64,000 nt of DNA from Hydrogenobaculum sp. 3684 (GTDB taxonomy: Bacteria > Aquificota > Aquificia > Aquificales > Aquificaceae). Below, one piece after another: positions 16,133-23,840 of this stretch. The first letter of the stretch is position 1; every line of letters starts with the position of its first letter. The notes under the pieces were generated by a model. The model had not been told where the DNA came from, searched no databases, and was given only the letters and a program-made list of their open reading frames with translations. The stretch covers positions 496,001 through 560,000 of the forward strand of contig NC_015557.1 in NCBI RefSeq assembly GCF_000213785.1, written 5' to 3'. Made by a program: the position numbers and the translations under genes.

Positions 16133-16752
16133 CCTAAAAGTTCCTCCTCTTTTTCTATATCTTCATCCCTTACCCTCATTAAAAGACCGGCCACCACCAC
16201 AACACCCAAAACATCCAAGATAATACCAGCTTCTACTATAAAAGGCAGTTCACTAAAGAGAAAAGAAAGCAAGAACATAGAATTTTCCATCACAAGATAA
16301 CCAATTAATTGTGAATAAGCGTTAGAACGAGAGACTATTAAAAAAGCACCTTGAAGCATAAGGGTAATAGGGATAGAAACCAAAGATTGACCATATCCGG
16401 CCAAAATCAAATAATATACAAGGTATCCAAACACAGCCAAAAGCAAAGATATAAGTATAGAAAGACCTGTGCTAATCCTATGTTTATTTTCCCTTGCTCT
16501 ATATATTTGCTTTCTTATAGTATTACCCAAATACAAAGGCATTGCTATAGCTCTTGTTATAATTGTCAGTAAAGCTAGTATAATGAGGGCTGTAAAACCG
16601 TGAAAAACCCCAGCCCACAACAAAAAGATACCTAAAATCCAAGACTGCACAGAAAATGTTTTGATATTGCTTATAGTATAAGCTTGCCATTGCATAAAAA
16701 TAGAAAGTATAATTTCCCAAAAACCCACCAGCGCAAATATCTCCTTTTCCAT
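16129..16752 (-). CDS. HyfE-like (NuoK-type) membrane subunit
   Basis: Membrane protein of 207 residues with six or so helices, matching hydrogenase-4 component E by length, position and pattern (FQ/W-rich N-terminal helices, then AYSQLIGYLVMENSMFLLSF, which is the NuoK-like Q(x)GxxxxENxxFL segment with its glutamate retained). The C-terminus is acidic. It starts 1 nt after the C-like gene and overlaps the F-like gene by 4 nt. No redox cofactor is expected in this subunit. Confidence 0.85.
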   Translation of the reverse strand: MEKEIFALVGFWEIILSIFMQWQAYTISNIKTFSVQSWILGIFLLWAGVFHGFTALIILALLTIITRAIAMPLYLGNTIRKQIYRARENKHRISTGLSILISLLLAVFGYLVYYLILAGYGQSLVSIPITLMLQGAFLIVSRSNAYSQLIGYLVMENSMFLLSFLFSELPFIVEAGIILDVLGVVVVAGLLMRVRDEDIEKEEELLG

Positions 16753-16753
16753 A

Positions 16754-17707
16754 TTAGCCTCCGTTTACCACGTAGAACACCACCATTGCCATCAATGCAA
16801 AGCTAAAAGCTATGAGAATATAATCAAAGATCTTAAACAATCTGTACTTGGAGACTATGTTGTTTATAATAGCAAAGATAGCCAAGAGTAAAATAATCTT
16901 TAGAAAGTTTATAAACATATAGAGAACTATAGCCAATATGTTAAATTTCATAGGTACAAAAAACGGCAATGTGAATACGTTAAGAAAAACATTCATTAGA
17001 AGAAAAGATTTTATGTAGCTTCCCAACTTTAAAAGTGCCAGCTCCCTGCCAGAGTACTCTAAACTCATAAGACTATCGATAGAGCCAAACTCGTTGGGCG
17101 TATGGCTTTCAATGGGAAGCTGTCCAGTTTCTATTATAAGCACCAGGAAAAACGCAACGCCTACAAAAAGGTGTACCAAAGAGAAAAACCAACTGGTAGA
17201 TGTTTGTAAAATATTGTTTATTACATATGGATTGTTGGTACCCGATATAACACCAAACATTATAAATATTAGAAGGATAATGGGTTCTGTAAAAATACCT
17301 ATACTTGAGGCCCTTGAAGCACCCAATATTGAATAGCTGTTTCTGGAGTCTAAAGAAGCCAACTTCAAAAAAGTAGAAGCTGCACCAAACACCAACCCAC
17401 CACCTACAAAATCCACCACAGGTCCAAAAAGCAAAGGAAAGGCTGTTATTATAGGCAATACCAGCGTCAGAAATAAATACATTCCAAAAGTAATGTAAGG
17501 AACGTAGGAGAAAAAACCTGAAGCAGTTTTTGGATAAATGCTTTGCTTTCTAAAAAACTTAAAAAGATTGTAATACTCTTGGAATATAGAAGGTCCACGC
17601 CTTGAAGAAAGCCTCTCATCAAACACATGAAGTATGCCAACGGCCAAAGGAGCCAGGGCAAAAACATACAAAAGCTGTAATATGCTTAAGAAAAACAGAT
17701 TAAGCAT
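16754..17707 (-). CDS. HyfC/NuoH-like membrane subunit
   Basis: Membrane subunit of 317 residues related to HycD/HyfC and NuoH, which connects the peripheral arm to the membrane arm. The typical RRGPSIFQEYYNLFKFFRK loop (36-54 region) and IETGQLPIESHTPNEFGS loop with conserved glutamates are visible. It is the first large gene of the Ehr operon. No good ribosome binding site precedes its ATG; it starts 5 nt after the stop of a 30-codon ORF, so it is probably translated by coupling to that ORF. Confidence 0.9.
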   Translation of the reverse strand: MLNLFFLSILQLLYVFALAPLAVGILHVFDERLSSRRGPSIFQEYYNLFKFFRKQSIYPKTASGFFSYVPYITFGMYLFLTLVLPIITAFPLLFGPVVDFVGGGLVFGAASTFLKLASLDSRNSYSILGASRASSIGIFTEPIILLIFIMFGVISGTNNPYVINNILQTSTSWFFSLVHLFVGVAFFLVLIIETGQLPIESHTPNEFGSIDSLMSLEYSGRELALLKLGSYIKSFLLMNVFLNVFTLPFFVPMKFNILAIVLYMFINFLKIILLLAIFAIINNIVSKYRLFKIFDYILIAFSFALMAMVVFYVVNGG

Positions 17708-17712
17708 AAAAC

Positions 17713-17805
17713 TTATAAACTATTAAACAATGATACAAAGATAAAAAGAACCTTTAATCGTTCCCACCCAAGAACAACTTTCTTTACTCTCACAGGGCTA
17801 ACCAT
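17713..17805 (-). CDS. 30-codon leader ORF between fluoride riboswitch 3 and the Ehr operon
   Basis: An ATG at 17805 lies 7 nt after the strong GAGGAGGT (17820-17813) that forms the 3' end of the riboswitch segment. The ORF starts MVSPVRVKKVVLGWERLK, continues with a hydrophobic stretch (VLFIFVSLF) and stops 5 nt before the HyfC-like ATG, which lacks its own SD. It may encode a basic single-helix peptide or serve as a coupling leader. Since the riboswitch controls this SD, the whole complex depends on translation of this ORF. Confidence 0.65.
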   Translation of the reverse strand: MVSPVRVKKVVLGWERLKVLFIFVSLFNSL

Positions 17806-17812
17806 ACACCTT

Positions 17813-17907
17813 ACCTCCTCAAAATATAGAGTAGGTAGGCGTTATTAGCCTTATATGTGAGGCGGTTTTGATGCTTTTATGAGCATCAAGGAGAACGCCA
17901 TCTCCTT
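17813..17907 (-). ncRNA. Fluoride riboswitch (crcB motif) 3, upstream of the Ehr operon
   Basis: Exact 95-bp copy of the segment 11078-11172, including the aptamer and the SD GAGGAGGT (17820-17813). ACCTACTC (17836-17829) can pair with this SD as in the crcB copy. A TATAAT at 17925-17920 would start the transcript at the aptamer's first bases; the -35 region is weak. The perfect identity implies recent duplication or gene conversion, and places the hydrogenase-like operon in the same fluoride response as crcB. Confidence 0.92.
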
Positions 17908-17965
17908 AAACCTGAGGTTATTATAACAAAACATCTAAATGCTTTCTATGATAGGTATCATTATA

Positions 17966-17983
17966 TATAAAAAATTTTTTATA
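17966..17983. promoter_or_regulatory. 18-bp palindrome identical to the ars operator core
   Basis: TATAAAAAATTTTTTATA is a perfect palindrome located between the divergent Ehr-operon and murC promoters. The same 18 bases form the core of the palindrome in the ars promoter (4566-4583). It may bind the same ArsR-type repressor, or be an AT-rich UP-like or curved element; the sequence alone does not decide. Confidence 0.45.
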
Positions 17984-18009
17984 CAAAATTGTTTATTTTG
18001 TGTTGGTGC

Positions 18010-18015
18010 TATAAT
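18010..18015 (+). promoter_or_regulatory. -10 box of murC, predicts a leaderless mRNA
   Basis: TATAAT ends 7 nt before the murC ATG at 18023 and there is no SD sequence, so the mRNA should begin at or within a base or two of the start codon. Confidence 0.6.
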
Positions 18016-18022
18016 ATAACAA

Positions 18023-19372
18023 ATGTTTAGAGAAAAATTTAGAAAGTTTCATTTTATAGGTATTGGTGGTATAGGTATGAGCGGTATCGCTAAGATACTG
18101 CTTGATATGGGTTATGAGGTATCTGGCTCCGATGTTAGAGAAAACGATGTTATAAAGGAACTAAAAGAAAAAGGAGCCACCGTCTACATAGGACATGATG
18201 CTAAAAATGTGATAGGAAAGGAAGTAGTAGTTTATTCTTCTGCTATATCAAATGTAAACGAAGAGCTTTTAAAAGCCAAAGAGCTTGGACTTCAGGTGAT
18301 ATCAAGAGGGGATATGTTGGCAGATTTGTTTAGAATGAAAGAGGGGATAGCCATATCTGGATCTCACGGCAAAACCACCACCACATCCATGATTTCTCAT
18401 ATATCACATATAGCTGGACTAGATCCTACTGTTTTAATAGGTGGTATCTTACAGACCTTTGGTTCAAACGCAGTACTTGGAAAAAGCGAGCTTTTGATAT
18501 CTGAGGCCGATGAGTCTGACGGATCTTTTTTAAAACTAAACTCTGTTATAAACGTAGTTACCAACATAGACAAAGAGCATATTGGATATTACAAAGATTA
18601 CGAAGATATAAAAGAAGCCTTTGTAAATTTTATAAACAACGTACCTTTTTACGGGGCATCGGTGGTAAATATAGACGATACCGGTGTTAGATCTATATTA
18701 TCAAAAATACATAAAAAGATCATCACTTACGGGATAGAATCTGGGGATTTTCAAGCTAAAAATATAGTTTTTAACAGCGACAACACCCGTTTTGATGTAT
18801 TTTACAAAGGTATAAAACTAAACACAATAGAGCTTCAAATCCCAGGTATCCACAACGTTTACAACGCACTTGCTTCAATAGCCGTTTCAACGCTTATGGA
18901 AATAGAACAACCTGTTATAAGAGAAGCTCTTAAAAGCTTTAAAAACGCCAAAAGAAGGATTGAATTTGTAGGTGAAAAAAACACAAACCTCATCTACGAT
19001 GATTACGGACATCATCCAACGGAGATAAAAAGCGTTTACGAAGCACTAAAATCAAAATATAAAGATAAAAATATAGTAGTGGTATTCCAACCGCATAGAT
19101 ATTCAAGAACTTACTATCTTATAGACGATTTTGTAGATCTTTTTAAAAGCTTAGATAAGGTATTCTTACTTGATATATACGGGGCTTCTGAGGAAAACAC
19201 GTTTGGTATTTCTTCTTTAGATATGATAAACAAAGTATCAAAAGAAGAGTGTATATATATACCATCAAAAGAAGAGCTTTTTGATAGGCTTGATGAACTA
19301 AAAGATAGCGTCATTGTATTTATGGGGGCTGGTTCTATAGGCCAATGGTCTCATGAGTATGCAAAGACGTAA
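18023..19372 (+). CDS. murC: UDP-N-acetylmuramate--L-alanine ligase
   Basis: Cytoplasmic Mur ligase of 449 residues adding L-alanine to UDP-MurNAc in peptidoglycan synthesis. Visible: the Rossmann-type HFIGIGGIGMSGIA at the N-terminus, the ATP-binding GSHGKTTTTSM, SEADESDGSFL, NIDKEHIGYY and the C-terminal DDYGHHPTEI block, all typical of MurC. Length is normal. The gene has no SD and probably a leaderless transcript. The following glycosyltransferase starts 20 nt before its stop. Confidence 0.96.
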   Translation: MFREKFRKFHFIGIGGIGMSGIAKILLDMGYEVSGSDVRENDVIKELKEKGATVYIGHDAKNVIGKEVVVYSSAISNVNEELLKAKELGLQVISRGDMLADLFRMKEGIAISGSHGKTTTTSMISHISHIAGLDPTVLIGGILQTFGSNAVLGKSELLISEADESDGSFLKLNSVINVVTNIDKEHIGYYKDYEDIKEAFVNFINNVPFYGASVVNIDDTGVRSILSKIHKKIITYGIESGDFQAKNIVFNSDNTRFDVFYKGIKLNTIELQIPGIHNVYNALASIAVSTLMEIEQPVIREALKSFKNAKRRIEFVGEKNTNLIYDDYGHHPTEIKSVYEALKSKYKDKNIVVVFQPHRYSRTYYLIDDFVDLFKSLDKVFLLDIYGASEENTFGISSLDMINKVSKEECIYIPSKEELFDRLDELKDSVIVFMGAGSIGQWSHEYAKT

Positions 19373-20126
19373 AATATCTTTTGTAATTCTTACAAAAAAC
19401 GAAGAAAAAAACATAAAAAGAGCCATAGAAAGCATAAAAGATGTAGCAGATGAGATACTTGTAATAGATTCAGGTTCTACTGACAAAACCATAGATATTG
19501 CAAAATCTTACGGCGCCAACGTTATATTTAACGAATGGATAAGCTATCCATCACAGGTAAACTTTGGTATATCAAAAGCCAAAAACGATATTGTTTTTAT
19601 CTTAGATGCCGATGAAGAACTATCGGATGAGCTTAAAAACTCTTTGGAGTATTTTTTATCATCAGATTATGAGATAGGGATAATAACAAGACGTACATTT
19701 TATATGGGAGATTTTTTAAAACATATATGGAACGATGAAAAGCTTATAAGGGTTTTTAAAAAAGATGTTTGTAAATATAGCGGTGATCTTCATGAAAAGG
19801 TCATATGCAACCACAACAAATATTATGAGCTAAAAGGCTATTTAAACCACTATTCTTTTAAAAGCCTAAAAGATCAGTTTGAAAGAACGCTAAAATACGC
19901 TCAGACAAGTGCCGATATCATGTGTAAAAACAACAAGCCCTTTCATATCTACAATCTTATCCTAAACCCCTTTTGGATTTTTTTTAAATTTTTTATATTA
20001 AAAGCTGGATACAAAGAAGGTATAAAAGGTTTTATCATAGCTTTTTCTGGTATGTTTTATGTATTTATGAAATACGCTTTTTTATACGAATGCCAAAAAT
20101 CCAAAGAAAAAGAGCTTTGGAAATAA
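19353..20126 (+). CDS. Family 2 glycosyltransferase (LPS core, WaaE/KdtX-like)
   Basis: Cytoplasmic, membrane-associated glycosyltransferase of 257 residues. The N-terminal GT-A fold reads ISFVILTKNEEKNIKRAIES, VIDSGSTDKTIDIA and FILDADEELSDEL (DxD-type), then a DLHEKVI segment, which together match the LPS-core beta-glucosyltransferase WaaE/KdtX group. The C-terminal hydrophobic stretch (about 205-240) may dock it to the membrane. It overlaps murC by 20 nt, so envelope genes are co-expressed. Exact sugar and acceptor are not determinable. Confidence 0.88.
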   Translation: MSMQRRKISFVILTKNEEKNIKRAIESIKDVADEILVIDSGSTDKTIDIAKSYGANVIFNEWISYPSQVNFGISKAKNDIVFILDADEELSDELKNSLEYFLSSDYEIGIITRRTFYMGDFLKHIWNDEKLIRVFKKDVCKYSGDLHEKVICNHNKYYELKGYLNHYSFKSLKDQFERTLKYAQTSADIMCKNNKPFHIYNLILNPFWIFFKFFILKAGYKEGIKGFIIAFSGMFYVFMKYAFLYECQKSKEKELWK

Positions 20127-20128
20127 AT

Positions 20129-21172
20129 TTACTTACCAAATACGCTTTTTACTATGCCAAAGATAGATTTGTTGTTTTCTTCTTGGTCTAATTTTCTTAG
20201 CTCTTCTATTAGTTTTTGCTGTTTTTTAGATAGTTGTTTTGGTATTTGGATTTTAATATGAAAAATGAGGTTGCCGTTTTGAAAGCCAAGCCCTGGAATT
20301 ACTTTCTGAGAACCACATTCGGCACCGGGTTGTATAAACACATCAAGATCTTTGCCATCTATCCATCTAAACTTTATGTTTGCTCCTAAAACCGCATCTG
20401 CGTAGCTAATAGGAAGTTCTACATGTATGTCGTTTCCAATTTTTTTGTAAATCTCATGATCTTTTATAAAAACTCTTAAGTACAAATCACCGGGTTCTCT
20501 GTTACCAAAGCCAGCATGCCCTTTACCAATAACTTTCAGTATATCCCCGTCGTTAGTCTGAGGAGGGATCTGTACTATGATTTTTGATTTTCTTGCTATT
20601 CTTTTTCTTCCAAGGCACGTGCTGCAGGCATTTTTTATTATATAGCCTCTTCCTCTACATACTGAACAAGGTCTTGGAAATGCAAATATACCGCTTACCC
20701 TTTTGCCAGTGCCTTCGCAAGCTTCACATACAACTTTATCTGGTTCACCTACATATCCTTTTGCATTACAATCAGGACATGGAATCCATTTCTCGTACTC
20801 TACCTCTTTTGATGCACCAAGATAGGCTTCTTCTAACGTTAAAAAAATTTTAAGCTTTATATCTTCACCTTTTTTTGGCTTTTGCTCTTTTTCTCCGTTA
20901 AATATTGAGTTTATAAACTCCTGAATATATTCTGTAAAATTCCTAATTTTATTTTCGTCGGGGTTTATAAGAAGGCTGTCGTATTCAGCTCTTTTTTCTT
21001 TATCGCTTAAAACGCTGTAAGCTTCATTTATCTCCTTAAAAAGCTCTTCATAATCCTTGTTAACATCTGGGTGATACTCTTTGGCTAATTGTCTGTAAGC
21101 TGCTTTTATCTCTTGTTCTGTGGCATCTCTTTTTACGCCCAATATAGCGTAGTAATCTTTAAGCTTTGCCAT
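20129..21172 (-). CDS. dnaJ: Chaperone DnaJ
   Basis: Co-chaperone of 347 residues stimulating DnaK ATPase. The J domain carries the HPD tripeptide ([10 protein letters not shown], about residues 31-40). Four CxxCxGxG-like zinc motifs follow ([32 protein letters not shown]), then the substrate-binding beta domains. The usual glycine/phenylalanine-rich linker is absent or replaced by a charged segment, so it is on the short side for a type I DnaJ. It overlaps the flgJ-like gene by 14 nt. Confidence 0.94.
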   Translation of the reverse strand: MAKLKDYYAILGVKRDATEQEIKAAYRQLAKEYHPDVNKDYEELFKEINEAYSVLSDKEKRAEYDSLLINPDENKIRNFTEYIQEFINSIFNGEKEQKPKKGEDIKLKIFLTLEEAYLGASKEVEYEKWIPCPDCNAKGYVGEPDKVVCEACEGTGKRVSGIFAFPRPCSVCRGRGYIIKNACSTCLGRKRIARKSKIIVQIPPQTNDGDILKVIGKGHAGFGNREPGDLYLRVFIKDHEIYKKIGNDIHVELPISYADAVLGANIKFRWIDGKDLDVFIQPGAECGSQKVIPGLGFQNGNLIFHIKIQIPKQLSKKQQKLIEELRKLDQEENNKSIFGIVKSVFGK

Positions 21173-21521
21173 TTATTTTGTTGCCAATTTCTTGGTTTAA
21201 TAAATTTGTTTGATGTTGATCCTTTATCTCCTGTTCTACAGCTTTTTCTATAAACTTGCCAAACCCAACACCTCCAGCTTCACTTAATACTTTAGCTATA
21301 TTTTGAAAAAACATATCCTGATACGTGTTTGCTTGAAAATCATTTTCGCTCGCAAAAGATTTGTAAGCTTCTTTTAATATCTCTTCCAAGAAAAAAGCCT
21401 CAAATTGCTCGGAGGCCTTTTTAATTTTCTCTTTGCTGTTTAGATTGGAAAACTCATTTGCAAAGTTTTCAGGAGGAAGCAAATAATTTGGGTTTACAAG
21501 ATTTGGTTTAGAATCTGTCAT
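21159..21521 (-). CDS. flgJ: FlgJ-like flagellar rod-assembly protein (no muramidase domain)
   Basis: Protein of 120 residues matching the N-terminal rod-binding domain of Flg[21 protein letters not shown], then a central region ending [20 protein letters not shown]. The C-terminal glucosaminidase domain found in proteobacterial FlgJ is absent, as in many other phyla where the two functions are split. It lies 12 nt after flgI, as in flagellar operons, and overlaps dnaJ by 14 nt. Confidence 0.82.
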   Translation of the reverse strand: MTDSKPNLVNPNYLLPPENFANEFSNLNSKEKIKKASEQFEAFFLEEILKEAYKSFASENDFQANTYQDMFFQNIAKVLSEAGGVGFGKFIEKAVEQEIKDQHQTNLLNQEIGNKINGKA

Positions 21522-21533
21522 GTTTCATCTCCT

Positions 21534-22577
21534 TTACTCTACTTCTACTTTTGCATGAATAGCCCCTTGGGCTGCCATAGCTTCTATTATGTTTATTATA
21601 TCTGATGGTTTTGCTCCAACGCTGTTTAAAGAACTAACAAGCTGTCTTAACGTTGGGGCTTTTACAAAAAATATGCTATGCTTCTTAGTATTGTTCGCAT
21701 TGTTTGTATTGTTTGAGTTGTTTGCTTGCTGTGGATTAGCTGGAGCTTGTCTTACTTCTACAGATATATTACCAGAAGCCACAGCCACAGGCGATATCCT
21801 TATATCTCCTCCCATTACTATAGTACCTGTCCTGCTATCTATTATGATTTTAGACGGATTATGAACATGGACGTTTAAATCTCCTATCATCGATAGAAAA
21901 TCAACGGCGTTGTATGGGGGTAATTTTACCCTTACTGTATCGCTATCTATTGCCACAGCTGTCCCGTATCCAAACTTGTTGTTTATAGCATCTTGTATAG
22001 CGTTTGCAGTATTAAAGCTTGGATAGTTTAGATATAAATCTATATATTTTTTTGGCATTGTAAAAGGTAAACTTCTTTCTAAGGTAGCACCATCCGGAAT
22101 ATACCCGCTGTTTAAATTTTGATTTGTGGCGTTACCACCACCTCCTGCTGTTATTATTTGCCCTTGGGCTAAGGCATAAACTCTACCATCTGGTCCCTTT
22201 AGTGGAGTCATAAGAAGTACACCGCCTTGTAAACTTTTGGCATCACCTATGGAAGAGACGGTGACGTCCAAAGGAGTACCCGCTTTTGCATACGGTGGGA
22301 CTTTTGCAGTAACCATTACCGCTGCCACATTTTTTGTGGTCATTTGGTTTATCTGGGCTGGCGTAAAATTTATGCCCATTCTCGATAATACATTTACCAA
22401 TGAGTTTACCGTAAATATAGTAGCTTTGCTGTCTCCTGTACCGTTTAAACCGCTTACTATACCATAACCTATTAACACGTTGCTTCTGTTTCCTTCAAAT
22501 GTCACTATGTCTCTTATTTTTACTGCAAAAGATAAATTTATTAATAACAAAAGCCACAAAACTCTTTTCATAAGCAT
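21534..22577 (-). CDS. flgI: Flagellar P-ring protein FlgI
   Basis: Periplasmic P-ring protein of 347 residues surrounding the flagellar rod. A signal peptide covers about residues 1-18 (VLWLLLLINLSFA). Conserved FlgI segments: NVLIGYGIVSGLNGTGDS, GMPPYAKAGTPLDVTV-like KVPPYAKAGTPLDVTVSSIG, LQGGVLLMTPLKG and the C-terminal DIINIIEAMAAQGAIHA. A low-complexity Asn-rich insert (about 283-297) is unusual. Two in-frame ATGs (codons 1 and 3) could serve as the start. P-ring presence implies a diderm envelope. Confidence 0.96.
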   Translation of the reverse strand: MLMKRVLWLLLLINLSFAVKIRDIVTFEGNRSNVLIGYGIVSGLNGTGDSKATIFTVNSLVNVLSRMGINFTPAQINQMTTKNVAAVMVTAKVPPYAKAGTPLDVTVSSIGDAKSLQGGVLLMTPLKGPDGRVYALAQGQIITAGGGGNATNQNLNSGYIPDGATLERSLPFTMPKKYIDLYLNYPSFNTANAIQDAINNKFGYGTAVAIDSDTVRVKLPPYNAVDFLSMIGDLNVHVHNPSKIIIDSRTGTIVMGGDIRISPVAVASGNISVEVRQAPANPQQANNSNNTNNANNTKKHSIFFVKAPTLRQLVSSLNSVGAKPSDIINIIEAMAAQGAIHAKVEVE

Positions 22578-22634
22578 AAATTTATATAAGAAATATTATA
22601 AGTCAATAGGAGGCAAAAGCCTCCTACATAAAAA

Positions 22635-23750
22635 TTAGAAATATCTACCAGTGCTTGGGTTTAAGAAATCAGGATAAGCTTTTTCCATATCGTAATCAAA
22701 CATCTGCTCTCTTATGTTGGATAGATCTGATTTGTTTGGTTGGAAAGGAAAACTTCTTAGGTTTGTAGGCGAGCTGTCTCCAAAAGGTCTATTGCAAGCC
22801 ACTTCTGTGGTTTTACCTCTGCATCCTGCTGTCATAAACGGTTTACCACTAGCAAACAATTCTTCAAACAAATCCTTTTTTATACCAAAATCTATAACTT
22901 GGCCTTTTTCGTTAAACTTCATATCCTCATATCTACCGTATTCGTTGTCTATAATATATCTTGCCATTTGTACTCTTCTATATTGAGGAGCTGGACAGGG
23001 TTTTTCGTTTTCCATCAAAGAACCCTCTTCTGGCCAGAAAGAGAACAAGTGCGTTCTAGCCCCTAAGTCTCTTACCTTTTGTATGCGTTCTATCATTTCT
23101 TGCTCTGTTTCTCCTAGACCTACCACTAAGTGGCATCCGGCGAACCCATCTCCCATAACTTCAGCTGACCATTCAAGCACTTTCCAGAAATAGTCAAATT
23201 TATGAGGACTATTTAGAGATTTTCCCCTTATTTTTTCAAAAAGCTCTGGTGTAGCACAGTCTAGGGCTACCGTTACGGTATCTGCCCCTAATTTTTTATA
23301 GTCCTCTATATCTTGATATCTAGTACCAGTGGCATTTATAAGAAGAGAAACAAATATTTTATCTCCAAGCTCATACAATACCTTTTCTAAAACAGTTTTT
23401 GTATCTCTTATGGAACGAGGATGTGTTATTTGAGCTATGCATAACCTTTCTACGTGTCCTACTTGCTTGGCCTTTTCCAATATATCATCTAGTTTGATGG
23501 TAGGCCATTCGACTCTTATGAAATTTCTCTTTGAAAATTCTTCTTCTCTGGCTTTTTGAAGACCACAGTAAGCACAGTTGGCATGACATCCAGAAGGATA
23601 AGTAAGAAGTGTATTTATACAACTTAATTTTGCATTCCTATAAAATGTTCCCGGCACTAAACCAAGCGTCATGGCTGCTGCCATGCTTATCTGAAGATAT
23701 TCTGGACTTTCTTTTTGAGTGGTCAACGTATCTAAAAGAACTTTGTTCAT
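22635..23750 (-). CDS. BioB/lipoyl-synthase-like radical SAM enzyme
   Basis: Radical SAM protein of 371 residues. The [4Fe-4S] motif is GCHANCAYCGL (CX3CX2C, about residues 54-61), and the C-terminal part holds further conserved cysteines (TAGCRGKTTEVACNRPFG) that could bind an auxiliary cluster, as in sulfur-inserting enzymes. The general layout resembles biotin synthase and the split lipoyl synthases LipS1/LipS2 described in archaea and sulfur-oxidising bacteria. I favour a lipoate-type role but the sequence alone does not prove it. It has its own GGAGG and a TATAAT-type promoter, and is monocistronic between nadB and flgI. Confidence 0.75.
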   Translation of the reverse strand: MNKVLLDTLTTQKESPEYLQISMAAAMTLGLVPGTFYRNAKLSCINTLLTYPSGCHANCAYCGLQKAREEEFSKRNFIRVEWPTIKLDDILEKAKQVGHVERLCIAQITHPRSIRDTKTVLEKVLYELGDKIFVSLLINATGTRYQDIEDYKKLGADTVTVALDCATPELFEKIRGKSLNSPHKFDYFWKVLEWSAEVMGDGFAGCHLVVGLGETEQEMIERIQKVRDLGARTHLFSFWPEEGSLMENEKPCPAPQYRRVQMARYIIDNEYGRYEDMKFNEKGQVIDFGIKKDLFEELFASGKPFMTAGCRGKTTEVACNRPFGDSSPTNLRSFPFQPNKSDLSNIREQMFDYDMEKAYPDFLNPSTGRYF

Positions 23751-23840
23751 AAATAACCTCCTACTTAGTCTAACAATATAATTATAATGGTATATAGCTT
23801 TTATATATATAAGATTTTCTTATGGCAAAAGCAAAATAAG

